A stretch of 64,000 nucleotides of DNA from Euprymna scolopes (taxonomy: Eukaryota > Mollusca > Cephalopoda > Sepiida > Sepiolidae). Positions 54,661-64,000 of the stretch are shown here, piece by piece; within the stretch, counting starts at the first letter, position 1, and each line of letters begins with the position of its first letter. A model generated the notes under the pieces. It made no database searches. It saw nothing but the letters and a program-made list of their open reading frames with translations, and was not told the DNA's origin. The stretch is from the NCBI GenBank assembly GCA_024364805.1, contig CM044489.1, positions 21,777,006 through 21,841,005 of the forward strand, written 5' to 3'. The position numbers and the translations under genes are program-made.

Positions 54661-56696
54661 AGTCTGTCTTAAATTGCAATCGCTTTAAAAATTAGAATCT
54701 TATTTTAGTTTGGCCGAGTGATTTAGCCGAGGGTATTAATCAATGATAATAATAAAGAACTCTATGAAATTTCTACAAAGATAGATTAAAATATAAGTTT
54801 AAATATGTAACAAAAATTAATAAAAATTTATTTAATTCCATGCTACCGTGTTCTACAGACGAGAAGTTCCGGAAAGAAACTTTACTCATAGAGGTTCTGC
54901 TTAGTTCTAGGTACACAAGGGAAGAGGAATTTATTGGCAGTGGTGTTAGCGAGATGAGTTGTGAATATTTTACAGAGGGTGGGGCATAGAATGGAACTCG
55001 ATTGAGAACCTGCAATGAAAGTAATGAGGCTAGAGAACAACTAGTAACTTTTCTTCTCTGGGGAAAAAAGCTGTGGAGTAAAGATATTATTCACTAGATT
55101 TCAGTCAATTTTGTATTGTATTTTAGTTCATGAATGCGCGAGCAGTTTTTGTTTTTAACTTGCTTGCTCGCACATGTCAAATAACTTAAACATTGTTTTT
55201 TTTTGGGAGGGGGGTGTCGGTAGTTTTAAACCTGTTAATGTATTCAATCTATTCAGATCTATTGAGCAAAAACAGACCGAGTGATAGGGCCATCATTGCA
55301 ATTAAACGTTTGACGTATGGCAATACTCACACCATCTATGCTGCATTTAAGGGCTGAATGATATTTGTTTTTGATCAGCATTAACTCAAGACTCGTTTCA
55401 CTTCTGATTTTAGACTTAAAAAAAAACCTTAGATGCAGTTTTCATTTTGACATTACAAAATGTATTTTCGAATAAACTAGTATATACGTATATTACGAAA
55501 ATAACGTGCATCTGGCTTGTTATCTTGCTAACAGTAGTTGCCAAGAGCTGTATGTTTTGAAAGCATCAGAAAGTACCTATTAACTGCTCCGGCTTTACTA
55601 ACAAATGTCAGTTTTATAGTTATATATTTATAACAAATACCGACCCAATGGATCGCTGGTCATCTAGTTCACTTTATAATTAATAATAGTCAGGGTATAA
55701 AGTTTGCTTTATCTTATTTTAACACTTGTATAATTTTATCAAAAATATTTTTAGACTGGGGATCTTATGTTGCTAATGGTAGTTGCCACAATCAGAATGT
55801 ATGTTAGTACACGCCAGCTTTTCTAATTTAACATAGATTTTTTTTCAAAAAGTGAGTTTATGTAAAATAAAACTTGAACATTTTTTTTTTTTTAAATTGT
55901 AAAAAGGGTCGTGTTGTCGGAAACTGTAAGGTTCGACTTTTAGAATTCCAAAATATCCGTCTCTAACTCCTTGAGTATCATCTAATATTCAGTGTTGATG
56001 CTGTAAAGAATAAAACGTTTAACGCGAGAATGTTAGAAGTCCGAGTCGTGGGGTCTGACTCCTGCCTCCCAAAGCCCCGACTCCACATGTTTACACACCC
56101 GCATCTGTTCTTGTTACAATAGCAGTCCTTCTCAATGTATCCCATTTTATTTCTTTCTGCCACTGGAACGAAGCATATAAGAATAGTTCGGTTAGGGATT
56201 GCATAACACTTGCTTTATCATAAAATCCTTATTCCAGAGAGTATCCTCTCTTGAGACAGGAGCTGAACATACAACTATTATTTAACAATATGCTAGATTT
56301 CAGCATGCCTTTACTCCCTCCAGTTTAGATGTTGACTTGAAATGATCAGTTTATAAATTTCTTTCCCACCCTCTTATATTTCGTGCACCTGTTGTTGTAG
56401 CAGCAAGATTTTGCTCTCAATTATTTTCCCTTGTTTCTTATCTAATGCCCTTCATCCATGCATGAACCCCTATCTATGTGTGAAGCATCAATTCAACTGT
56501 TTTTGCTTCTTCTCTATTCTGTAAGAGCAATCGTTAATTTTTGTTTCCACCAAAAAAGCAAGATAAATTATTTTTTTTTTTCTATCAAGTAGTTATTTTG
56601 AAGCAGTATTTCTGAAGTTTTATTTTGATTTATTTTTATTTTTTAATTGAAATTAAAAAGCAGTTTAAAAACCGTTGGTTTCTTGCTTATATTACA
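54661..56696. other. Unassigned AT-rich DNA
   Basis: A short duplicated segment (CTAACAGTAGTTGCCA near 55,530 and CTAATGGTAGTTGCCA near 55,773) and a possible Helitron end at 55,640-55,667 are the only structure seen. T-then-G run at about 55,196-55,214. Confidence 0.4.
55640..55667 (+). mobile_element. Possible Helitron 3' terminus
   Basis: The hairpin GACCCAATGGATC (one mismatch) is followed by GCTGGTCATCTAG, with CTAG at 55,664-55,667 and then T. No 5' end was found. Confidence 0.35.
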
Positions 56697-57684
56697 TCTC
56701 TTCTATTATATAAAAGGAGCTTTGTTCCCTATGGACTCGACAATGGTTGGGCCGATTTTTATGAAATTTCACAAGTACTTTATGTGCCTGGCAGTGTTCT
56801 TACAGGTTTTGTATCAGAATATCTTAAGTATTAATTACCGAAATAATTCAATGAAAGATAGGACGCGCGATTTTTACTAAATTTAGCAATTACACAGCCT
56901 AACATAACGAGTGCATTTAAAATTTTATTACCACACAAACCGAAAGGTCTGACATATAAATTCAGAAGTAGGTTTTTTGATATGATGACCGCGTCCGGAA
57001 ACATTGCTTCTGATCAGAGCACAATTGCACCATGATACTTGACGTTTACATTTTAACTTGCATTGAAACTTTTTTTTTTTTTTTTTTTTTTTTTAAATAA
57101 AATCCACAGTAGATTCTCTATTGTGCAATATATAGAATGTATTTTGGACTATGTCACTGCAAGGAGGCACGTAAAGCTTTCTCTCGGTGCACTGCAATGG
57201 GCTCCCAACTAAAACAGGCAATCAATCGATTTAATTAAAAAAAAAAAAAATAGGCAATTTCGATGACAAAATATGGTTGGTTGGTTGTTTTTGTTTACGG
57301 CATATCAATCCTTTTCAGGTTATTTAATGTCGAATCCAAAGATTTTGAAGAAAAATTTTTAATAGAATTTATTTGTTGTTTTCAAGTCGGTTTCTATTTA
57401 ACCCATAGTTGGGACCTTAACAGGTACTAACACTCCGGGTCAGAGTGGATCTGGGAGCAATGGTAATTAAAGGGTGGCTCCACACTCCCCAAAGCCCACA
57501 AGCTGGGGCCTCACCACTGGATATAGTTTAAGGTCATATGCAGGACCCCCATTGAGGGACTTTTACCCTCTGTAGGGGGGCAGTCGGCGTATTCTAATGC
57601 CCCACCGACAGGGCCGACAAAATATGGAAGTGTGAAAGATTTGATCATTTTTCAATCCCGGGCAACGTCGGGTCTCCCTGCTAG
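56697..57684 (+). mobile_element. Complete Helitron (subfamily B) with nested SINE-like insertion
   Basis: Starts A|TCTCTTCTATTATATAAAAG at 56,697 and continues GAGCTTTGTTCCCTATGGAC and TCG. It ends with the hairpin CCCGGGCAACGTCGGG and TCTCCCTGCTAG (CTAG at 57,681-57,684, then T). The internal order matches 11,768-12,733 and 39,640-39,895. A 25-base T run (57,070-57,094) and a 339-bp retroposon interrupt the 3' half. No Rep/helicase ORF. This is the best-preserved copy of the subfamily here. Confidence 0.85.
57265..57627 (-). mobile_element. SINE-like retroposon nested in Helitron B, exact 12-bp target-site duplication
   Basis: The insert 57,277-57,615 is flanked by two exact copies of GACAAAATATGG (57,265-57,276 and 57,616-57,627). 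Its sense strand is the minus strand: a GGCCCTGTCGGTGGGGC head at the right and an AACC-type tail at the left (TTGGTTGGTTG on +). It aligns along its length with the reverse complement of 12,252-12,598. The host Helitrons are the same subfamily, but the insertion sites differ, so these are two independent insertions. Confidence 0.85.
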
Positions 57685-57955
57685 TTTACAGTAAGCACGT
57701 TTGTTTTTCTTACTCATTAAGCATTGTGTGTGTGATGATATAAAAACAATTATTTTATATAGTTCAGATCGATTTTATGGGAATCTAATTCCAGTGCAAA
57801 AAGCATTGAAATGTTTCATTTTAATTTTTTTTTTTTTTTTTTTATCACAACCGGTTTTTTTATTACTTGAACTCGTTTCTTCTAGAAACGCATTTTTTCT
57901 GCTTTGAAAATTGCAATAAATTACAATGACATGTAATTGATCTGTAAACTATATA

Positions 57956-58292
57956 CGATGGGCGTTCCAAAAGTAATGCCTCCTATTATTTATTCTGTTA
58001 GGAAAGAGTGGATTGCAAATTGCATTGTTATGATGACTGAACTTATGCATTCATGACCTGAAAGTTTCTTCTGTTATAGATATTGACATTGTAAGACTAA
58101 GAAAGCAACCCCTGTTATGGGCGTGCACCAGAAGCAGAGATTGATTCATTGAAGTCCTGGCAAAGGTGGTGACTATGTAGAAACATAAATTTTGGAGCAT
58201 AAAGGTTGCTTGTTTTAATGGTACAAATTCAGTTTTTGTAGCTCTTTAACTCGAGTTAAAAGTAGGAAGCTTTATTTTTTTAACTACCCTTG
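57956..58292 (+). mobile_element. mariner-type deletion derivative
   Basis: Inverted ends (CGATGGGCGTTCCAAAAGTA on the left; CAAGGGTAGTTAAAAAAATA reverse-complemented on the right) are flanked by TA (57,954-57,955 and 58,293-58,294). The 337-bp element keeps only the tail of the transposase: a frame near 58,167 reads GGDYVET and stop, the conserved mariner C-terminus. Most of the transposase gene is deleted. Confidence 0.8.
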
Positions 58293-58493
58293 TATAAAAT
58301 ATATTTATATATGTATAAGAATATATGTAAATTCTCATATTCTAAGTCAAGAGGGTACTCAAATATAAGTTTTTACGACTATTATAATTCAGTATTTAAT
58401 TTTAGTAATGTAACTCAAAAAAATTATCCAGTACTTTTATTTACCAAGAAAATCTGAAAGAAGTTTATTCGCCCATTAATACAATTACATATA

Positions 58494-58909
58494 CACACAG
58501 GGGGGCCCACTTAAAAATAGCTCACAAAATATAGTAGATGGGGAACATTGTTTTATTGTTTAAATTATCTATAGCATTGTAAAAGATGCTGGAAGTGCTC
58601 CCCGTTGACATTCTGGACACGTTTAACAATGTTTGCAAATACTGCTTGTAGATCTTCTCTGGTGATCTTGCATAAACTGTTTTAAAATCCCCAAAGATAA
58701 AAATCACATGACAAGTCTGGGAAACGTGGTGACCATAATCCTTTGCTTATTATTCTATCTTTCGTAAACATGTTATGAACTCGTATCAGTGAGACATGTG
58801 GCATGTAGCAACATTTTGTTGGAAAAAGAATTGCATTTTATCTTGGGGTGATGGTGTCAGTTGGTCGTTAAGAGAAAGATTAGAGATCGGGCTACTTTTA
58901 AGTGGGCCA

Positions 58910-58942
<33 letters not shown>
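58494..58942 (-). mobile_element. Tc1/mariner-superfamily remnant with GGCCCACTTAAAA termini
   Basis: Inverted ends GGGGGGCCCACTTAAAAATA (58,500-58,519) and, reverse-complemented, GGTGGCCCACTTAAAAGTAG (58,912-58,893). On the minus strand a frame at 58,522-58,707 reads GDFKTVYARSPEKIYKQYLQ, then the region ending in SSIFYNAID. This is like the tail (GYLK-VYARSP, then a helix and a final H-x-E/L motif) of an insect-type IS630/Tc1-like transposase. The upstream catalytic part is missing. A (GT)n tract of about 30 bases continues the right terminus. Confidence 0.7.
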
Positions 58943-58943
<1 letters not shown>

Positions 58944-59564
58944 CCATAACAGTATAAAATTAACTTTTTGTACACATGTATATGCTAAAATATTCTGTTG
59001 GTTCAATATTGAGCTATGTTTGAAGCTTCCATTTTAATTACTTTCATTAGCTGTAATTTACAAGGAGCTATTTCAATATATTTGATATGAGAGTATGATT
59101 GAAGGATATTGGGAGGTTCTACTTTGACACTAACGATAGGAACTGATTAATCAAATGGAGCCACGTTCTGCTAGCAACCAATTGAAAACCGGAATTGCTT
59201 CATAAACATTGAATCTTTTAGAATTACCACGCTTAACTTTTTCGTGTTCACACGCGAAAGATCTTTGCTCTTTGCCCGCAAAATTTTAGAGTCCAAGTCT
59301 TATACAGATCAGTTACTCTCAAAACTTTTTCATCTTCAGGGCTTATACAGATTAGCTACTAATCGAAAATTCTTCTGAAATTAAACATGGCTTTCAATTC
59401 ATCTATTACTAAGTTTTTATCTATCACTCTTACCCTCTCTCGCGGTGTTATTTCATGTCTCTCATCACTTTTCTTTTATAAAGTATCTATCATTCCAGCT
59501 TATGTTACTATCAATATTTCTTAACACAAAGTAATAAAGGAAAAAATAAGCTTAGACCAGTCAA
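58943..59564. other. Unassigned AT-rich DNA
   Basis: No gene or known repeat was recognised. Confidence 0.4.
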
Positions 59565-59977
59565 TCTATAATATAAATCTCACCTGTCTGTTTAAATGTA
59601 TGTATGTCTGCCTAAAATTTTCGACATAGGCGACGGATTTTCACGAAATCGATATCGTTTTGAAACTCCACCCTTCGGACGACAAATGTAAAAAATTAGC
59701 TAAACATTAATTCCTACACACTCAACTGGACACTTTTCTACAGAGGGAAGTCGCTTTTTTCACCGATATTTTGGAAAGTCATCCCCTCTTTTTGATCGAA
59801 TAGCCTTAATTTAAACCTTCGCCACTTCCGGTTTGGCGATGAATGCAACGGCAAAGATGTCACGTTTTTTCCTTTTCCTCCTTTGCGGTATGGGTTCGAG
59901 ACTGCCTGCCTAATACCACTTTTTTTTTCTCAACATCCACTTCTAAGCACCCAGGCAACGCCGGACACCCAGGCTAG
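59565..59977 (+). mobile_element. Complete short non-autonomous Helitron (subfamily D)
   Basis: Starts A|TCTATAATATAAATCTCACC and ends with a hairpin (CCAGGCAACGCCGG, one mismatch), then ACACCCAGGCTAG and T. At 413 bp it is compact and carries all cis signals: 5' TC, 3' hairpin about 10 bases before CTAG, and A/T insertion site. No coding frame. A GGGTTCGAGACTGCC segment near 59,898 looks like a lone B box. Confidence 0.85.
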
Positions 59978-62509
59978 TTATAAATAAAACGGAATATCGC
60001 TAGTGTTAGTACCATTAACCCATAGTGTTAGTACTATTAATCAATAAAGAGAGAATGATACTCTTTTTGGATTTTATCTTTTTGCTTTGTACTTTATTTA
60101 ACTAGTTTTGCGAACTTATTTAAACAATCTAACTAGCTCAATGGATCATTCGATTAGTCAGATTTTTGTTCTAGTATATGAATGCGATATATATATATAT
60201 AACACAATCTTAGAGATATAAACCTTTTCTTTTTCTCAAAAGCTATTTTAAAATGAATCTTATACGGACGAGGACTTTATTGTATTTTTGATTTTAAATT
60301 GTATACTTTTTTATCATACAAGACTTTCACTTCCTGACTTTCCTCTTAGAGAATTTTTTTCTGTTTTCTAAGAATTGAAAAAAGAAAACCATGAAATATT
60401 TGACTCGTTCAAAAAAATAAATGTAATTCATTGTAGAACCTCATAAATATTTATACTTTTTATTACAAAGTAAAAAATTTTTGTGCTTGGTAAAAAGACA
60501 GTCCAATTTTAGTGCAGTTCATTGTTGTATTATCTAATCCCAGATCTACTACCCTCGGGATATGTTGGTGGAAAATAATTTACTTACATTAGTTTTTATT
60601 TCAACAACGAAATATAAAATATTTGTATTTGTTTAATACAAAATATCGGCAAAATATTTAAATAGAAAAATATTTGTAAATATGACTTCCTGTACAAAAG
60701 TAATAATAAAAACTGTTTAAGTCGGCCATAGCTGCATGGATGATACCGGATCCAAAAAAAAACCCTGATCAACATAAATACGTGAAGAATGCATGGTCCT
60801 TTTGAGTTGAATAATATAGCAAAAAAAAAAAACTAGAATACTCCTTCTAGAACATGTAAAATTAATACTCGTTTCTTATCTATTTTTTCCCCAAGTCATT
60901 CGATTATACCTGATCAGTGTTACATAAATTAAGTTTTAAAATCTAACTTTAACAAATATTGATTCTTCTGAAAAGACCATACATAAATATACTTTCATAT
61001 TAACAATTAAACACATTTTTGGAAATCAAGTTCGAAATAGAGCATATTACTGTCTTATGTATGCTTACAGCGGTTTCTAGGAAGTATTTATTTGAAGTCT
61101 TACATTGAACCATAGAAATTATACTCTCTTCAGAACATAATTTCCAAATCGCTATTTTCCAAAGTGTTTTAAATAAATAACATCTGCTCAAAGTCTATGT
61201 ATATATCTACACACATGTATACATACACACATAGACTAAATATAAGTTTATTTTCTATAATTTAAGTGGTATTTATTTTTCTTTCATATATATATATATG
61301 AAAGAAAAATTTATTAAACTAATTAATCGGACATTATGAATTTTTGAAAACTAATAGTAAAGGGTAACATTATGGGCTATATTTAGCTTAATGTAGTTTT
61401 TATGCAAACGGATGTAAAATGGATGTTATTAATTCAGACAGTTCACATTTTTGTTAATTGGTAACGATAAGTATTATGTAAATGGATATTTAAAAATTCA
61501 ATTTCTTTTAAGTATTTCTATGGGATTTTGAAGGACATGTTGAAGGCAAATTTCAAATTTGCATTAAATTTGATCCATAGTCATTAAACACTAATAAAAC
61601 AAGCTACCCTTAATTTCAACTCTCGAAACCTTTTACGCCTTAAATTTTAGACATTTTCTAGAATCAAAATTGTTTTTTTTTTAATCAAAATTGTGATAAG
61701 TATTCTAGCCATAATGTTTATATCTTATTTTTTGTAAAACGACATTAACGTTGTGTAGAACTTATGTTCAGGGTATTAATTTTACTGATCCTGGGACGAG
61801 TATTTGTCTAGTTATAATTATTCCATTATCTGCCCCTTCTTTATTTGTTCTCAGGTTTTTATCTATATTTAGCCTACTTAAGAAGTCCTGTTAAAATATG
61901 TCAGTCATGACTAACATTCTTCATAAAATATCTATAGAGAATCTAAGATTCTTGGTGACATTTTGCAAAGCTGGGTACTAGACAAAAGTACTCCTTGCAC
62001 CAATAATGTTAGATAAGATTAATAAAAGAATAAAAATAAACTACAAATTACGTGTGTTAGAAAAATTACATCCTGTGTTAAAAAGTCGATTTTTGTTTCT
62101 CTATTACTAAAGAAAGTTGCGTTTCCCTTTTCCTTACTTTTATATGATTTCCTTCATTCCTGTCCGCTCTAATTAAGTTGTCTGTCACCAAATGGTGCTT
62201 ACTTATCTAATAGTGAGGGTTTAATTCTTTACCAAAGGTCACTCCTCTTCAAAAGCCCAAGTGAAATTTGACTGACATTTCAGGATTATATATTGAAGCG
62301 AAGGATTTTGGGGATAAAAGAAGAAAATTGAAGAAGCAAAATGTCTTTGCAATTCAGAACTGCATCTATTTCCTAAACCAATTATGATTTCCTTTTGTTT
62401 TTCCTTCTTACATGTAACCCATTGCACTCCATAGCGTTTCATCTATACAAAAAAAAAAACAACAAAGCCAAAAAAAAAAATATTTATATATATATGTTTA
62501 CAGGAAATC
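59978..62509. other. Unassigned AT-rich DNA
   Basis: No gene or known repeat was recognised in 2.5 kb apart from a perfect 36-base palindrome at 61,275-61,310. Confidence 0.4.
61275..61310. repeat. Perfect 36-bp palindrome
   Basis: ATTTTTCTTTC, seven AT units, GAAAGAAAAAT. The reverse complement is identical to itself. Confidence 0.9.
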
Positions 62510-62760
62510 TCTAGCCTTTCTGCATTGTATTCTTGCCATCATTGCCTTGTCTTTCTTGAAAGACAATCGTTACAACTTGTAAGAGTAGCTTCGTGTGATT
62601 GTGAGGTAAGAGTTGCGCAATCCCCAACCACACCTCTCCTAAATTGGTACTGCTTGAATCCAGTGGTAAAGAGAAATCCAGAACTGGAAACAATAGATAA
62701 GCTGAGAACACATACAGCACCTGGTATTCCCAAATGGTTACCCATTTAGTACTAACCGAT
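62510..62760 (-). mobile_element. 5S-rRNA-derived SINE, copy 3 (best preserved head)
   Basis: On the minus strand the head reads GGTTAGTACTAAATGGGTAA, then CCATTTGGGAATACCAGGTG and CTGTATG. Compared with metazoan 5S rRNA, GGTTAGTACT, ATGGG, TGGGAATACC and GGTGCTGTA are identical. The body (TTTCCAGTTCTGG, GAGGTGTGGTTGGGGATTGC, then TTGTCTTTCAAGAAAGACAA) matches copies 1 and 2. Frames on both strands here (62,511-62,749) are shadows of the SINE. The 5' half of 5S rRNA is not present upstream. Confidence 0.8.
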
Positions 62761-63164
62761 TCAATGTCACTTAATTCAGTGGTCTAATGGAAAACGGTGT
62801 GTTAACATGATTCTTATCATATATCACTTTTTAGGCATAATCTGAAAAAGAATGTCTTGCTTAAAAATATAGTTAAAAACACTCTCAATCTACACATACA
62901 ACATATAAAAAACTGGTATCATCATTCCAGTAATTATAGAAGTAACCGTATTTCTAAAAAAGAATAATAAAAAAAAGACTATCTGGCAAATATACTCAGT
63001 GAACAAAGTGCAAGAGATACAAACATGTGCACTTAAATGGTCAATAAGAATCTTAAAAAAACGTCTTGGTTGGAATCTGAGATAGGAGGTGAATGTCTCC
63101 TATCCGATAGGATACCTCATCCTCAGAACAAATTTTTAAAAAAAAATTTAAAGACGTGTATATA
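62761..63164. other. Unassigned AT-rich DNA
   Basis: No gene or known repeat was recognised. Confidence 0.4.
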
Positions 63165-63545
63165 AGAACGTGTTTAGCATGAGGTTTTATTTAGAATTCA
63201 CTATAGGTGTCAGTATTCGACACTAGCTTGTCAAGACGCGTGTAAATTGTATCCACTTATTTCCCAATGAATGTTTGTTACTAATAAGTTAAAATTGTTC
63301 AGATACATAACAAGATTGATAGATGAATGATTATGAAATGATATGAGATTTTAAATATCTACATATTATATATTATCACCAACTCAAAACTACAACCGAC
63401 TCAAAAAACTGCATTTTTTCTATTGTCAGAAATATTGTTGATAGAACATTAGACCTAAAAAGAAAATAAAGGAACAGCCTCACAACTCTCGCTCTCATTC
63501 AGTTTTTTTGTAAGAATTAGGTTTCAGTAATATTTCAGGTATAGT
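63165..63545 (+). repeat. Dispersed repeat R1, copy 2
   Basis: Same orientation as 10,745-11,120 and similar over about 370 bases, with small gaps. Shared blocks include CATGAGGTTTTATTTAGAAT, ATATTATCACCAACTCAAAA, CAGCCTCACAACTC and TTTCAGTAAT. Confidence 0.6.
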
Positions 63546-63569
63546 TAATATCCAGTCATTCTGAAATTG

Positions 63570-63570
<1 letters not shown>

Positions 63571-63614
<44 letters not shown>
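63571..63614. repeat. (TA)n microsatellite
   Basis: About 22 TA units. Confidence 0.95.
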
Positions 63615-63616
<2 letters not shown>

Positions 63617-64000
63617 ACTGGTTATTGATTCAATGTGTGTTTTAATTTCATCTGTTATATAGCTATGATTTTTTTCTCTTAAGAACTGCTAGATTTTTCT
63701 GTTAAGTCCACAGAAAAATATCCAGTATTGACATAAAAAATACTGGTTGTCTGTAATGATTGAAACAGATCAGTGAATGTGGCAAAGTTTTTATTTTGAG
63801 AAAAATAGTTTGTAAGATTAGTAAAATCTTAGACTTTGGAATCCAGTGAAATTATTTTATGTGCCATGTTGTATCTGAAAAATCGAGCTTCTCATTAAAA
63901 ACAAAAAGATTGGCATATATAAGGAATAGAAAATGGAAACAAAAGACTAGTTCTTCAAAAACCTAAATGTTAGATGTGTTTGTTTTTGTGCAGGACTAAC
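63615..64000. other. Unassigned AT-rich DNA
   Basis: No gene or known repeat was recognised to the window end. Confidence 0.4.

Noticed and set aside
54773-55015. Possible LINE C-terminus on the minus strand (FFPELL...HGI region)
   Set aside because: Only a vague resemblance to the SFFPRT...WNSLP tail; no second landmark and no alignment to the two LINE families here.

Overview
The window is AT-rich, repeat-dense animal nuclear DNA. It has long TA, CT and A/T tracts and at least seven Helitron subfamilies. It also has fragments of two LINE families, Penelope-like (PLE) retroelement termini, tRNA-like and 5S-rRNA-derived SINEs, and several small Tc1/mariner-group DNA transposons. I see no bacterial-type gene, no operon and no convincing intact protein-coding gene of the host. 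The repeat mix suits a mollusc, possibly a coleoid cephalopod. That is an inference from style; no gene here fixes the species. One sequence at 52,892-52,924 has the form of a ratchet (recursive) splice site on the + strand, so the window may lie inside a very long intron of a + strand gene.

Layout. 0-14.4 kb: a complete minus-strand Helitron with an internal 130-bp tandem array (238-1366), Helitron B fragments, stacked 3' ends of LINE family 1 (6.2-6.8 kb), a larger LINE family 1 copy with reverse transcriptase pieces (8.7-10.1 kb), a Helitron carrying a nested SINE-like retroposon (11.8-12.7 kb), and a PLE remnant with a GIY-YIG-type C-terminal ORF between inverted arms (13.3-14.2 kb). 14.4-27 kb: sparse T-rich DNA, then a tRNA-headed element with a hammerhead-like core (19.3 kb), a complete Helitron (21.0-21.6 kb), a mariner remnant, a PLE-type palindrome (23.2-23.6 kb) and a minus-strand LINE family 1 fragment (26.1-26.7 kb). 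27-43.3 kb: Helitron fragments, two 5S-derived SINEs (34.3, 37.3 kb), another palindrome (35.7 kb), a pogo-like MITE beside a member of a second MITE family (38.2-38.7 kb), and two Helitrons containing a pol III promoter-like segment. 43.3-64 kb: one more Helitron and palindrome (46.5-47.2 kb), LINE family 2 (48.4-49.0 kb), the ratchet-like site, a 295-bp tandem pair, a complete Helitron with a nested SINE-like copy in the opposite orientation to the 12.5 kb one (56.7-57.7 kb), two short mariner-group elements back to back (57.9-58.9 kb), a short complete Helitron (59.6-60.0 kb) and a third 5S SINE (62.5-62.8 kb).

Two threads deserve attention. First, several repeat families that look unrelated in sequence share the order CTGANGA, stem-loop, (G/A)AA(A/G)C, the catalytic-core order of hammerhead ribozymes. 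These often lie head-to-head in palindromes, and one sits downstream of a pol III-like promoter. Second, the SINE repertoire includes one family descended from 5S rRNA and one retroposon that landed independently, in opposite orientations and with clear target-site duplications, in two Helitrons of one family.

All coordinates and comparisons were made by eye. Boundaries marked approximate may be off by tens of bases.
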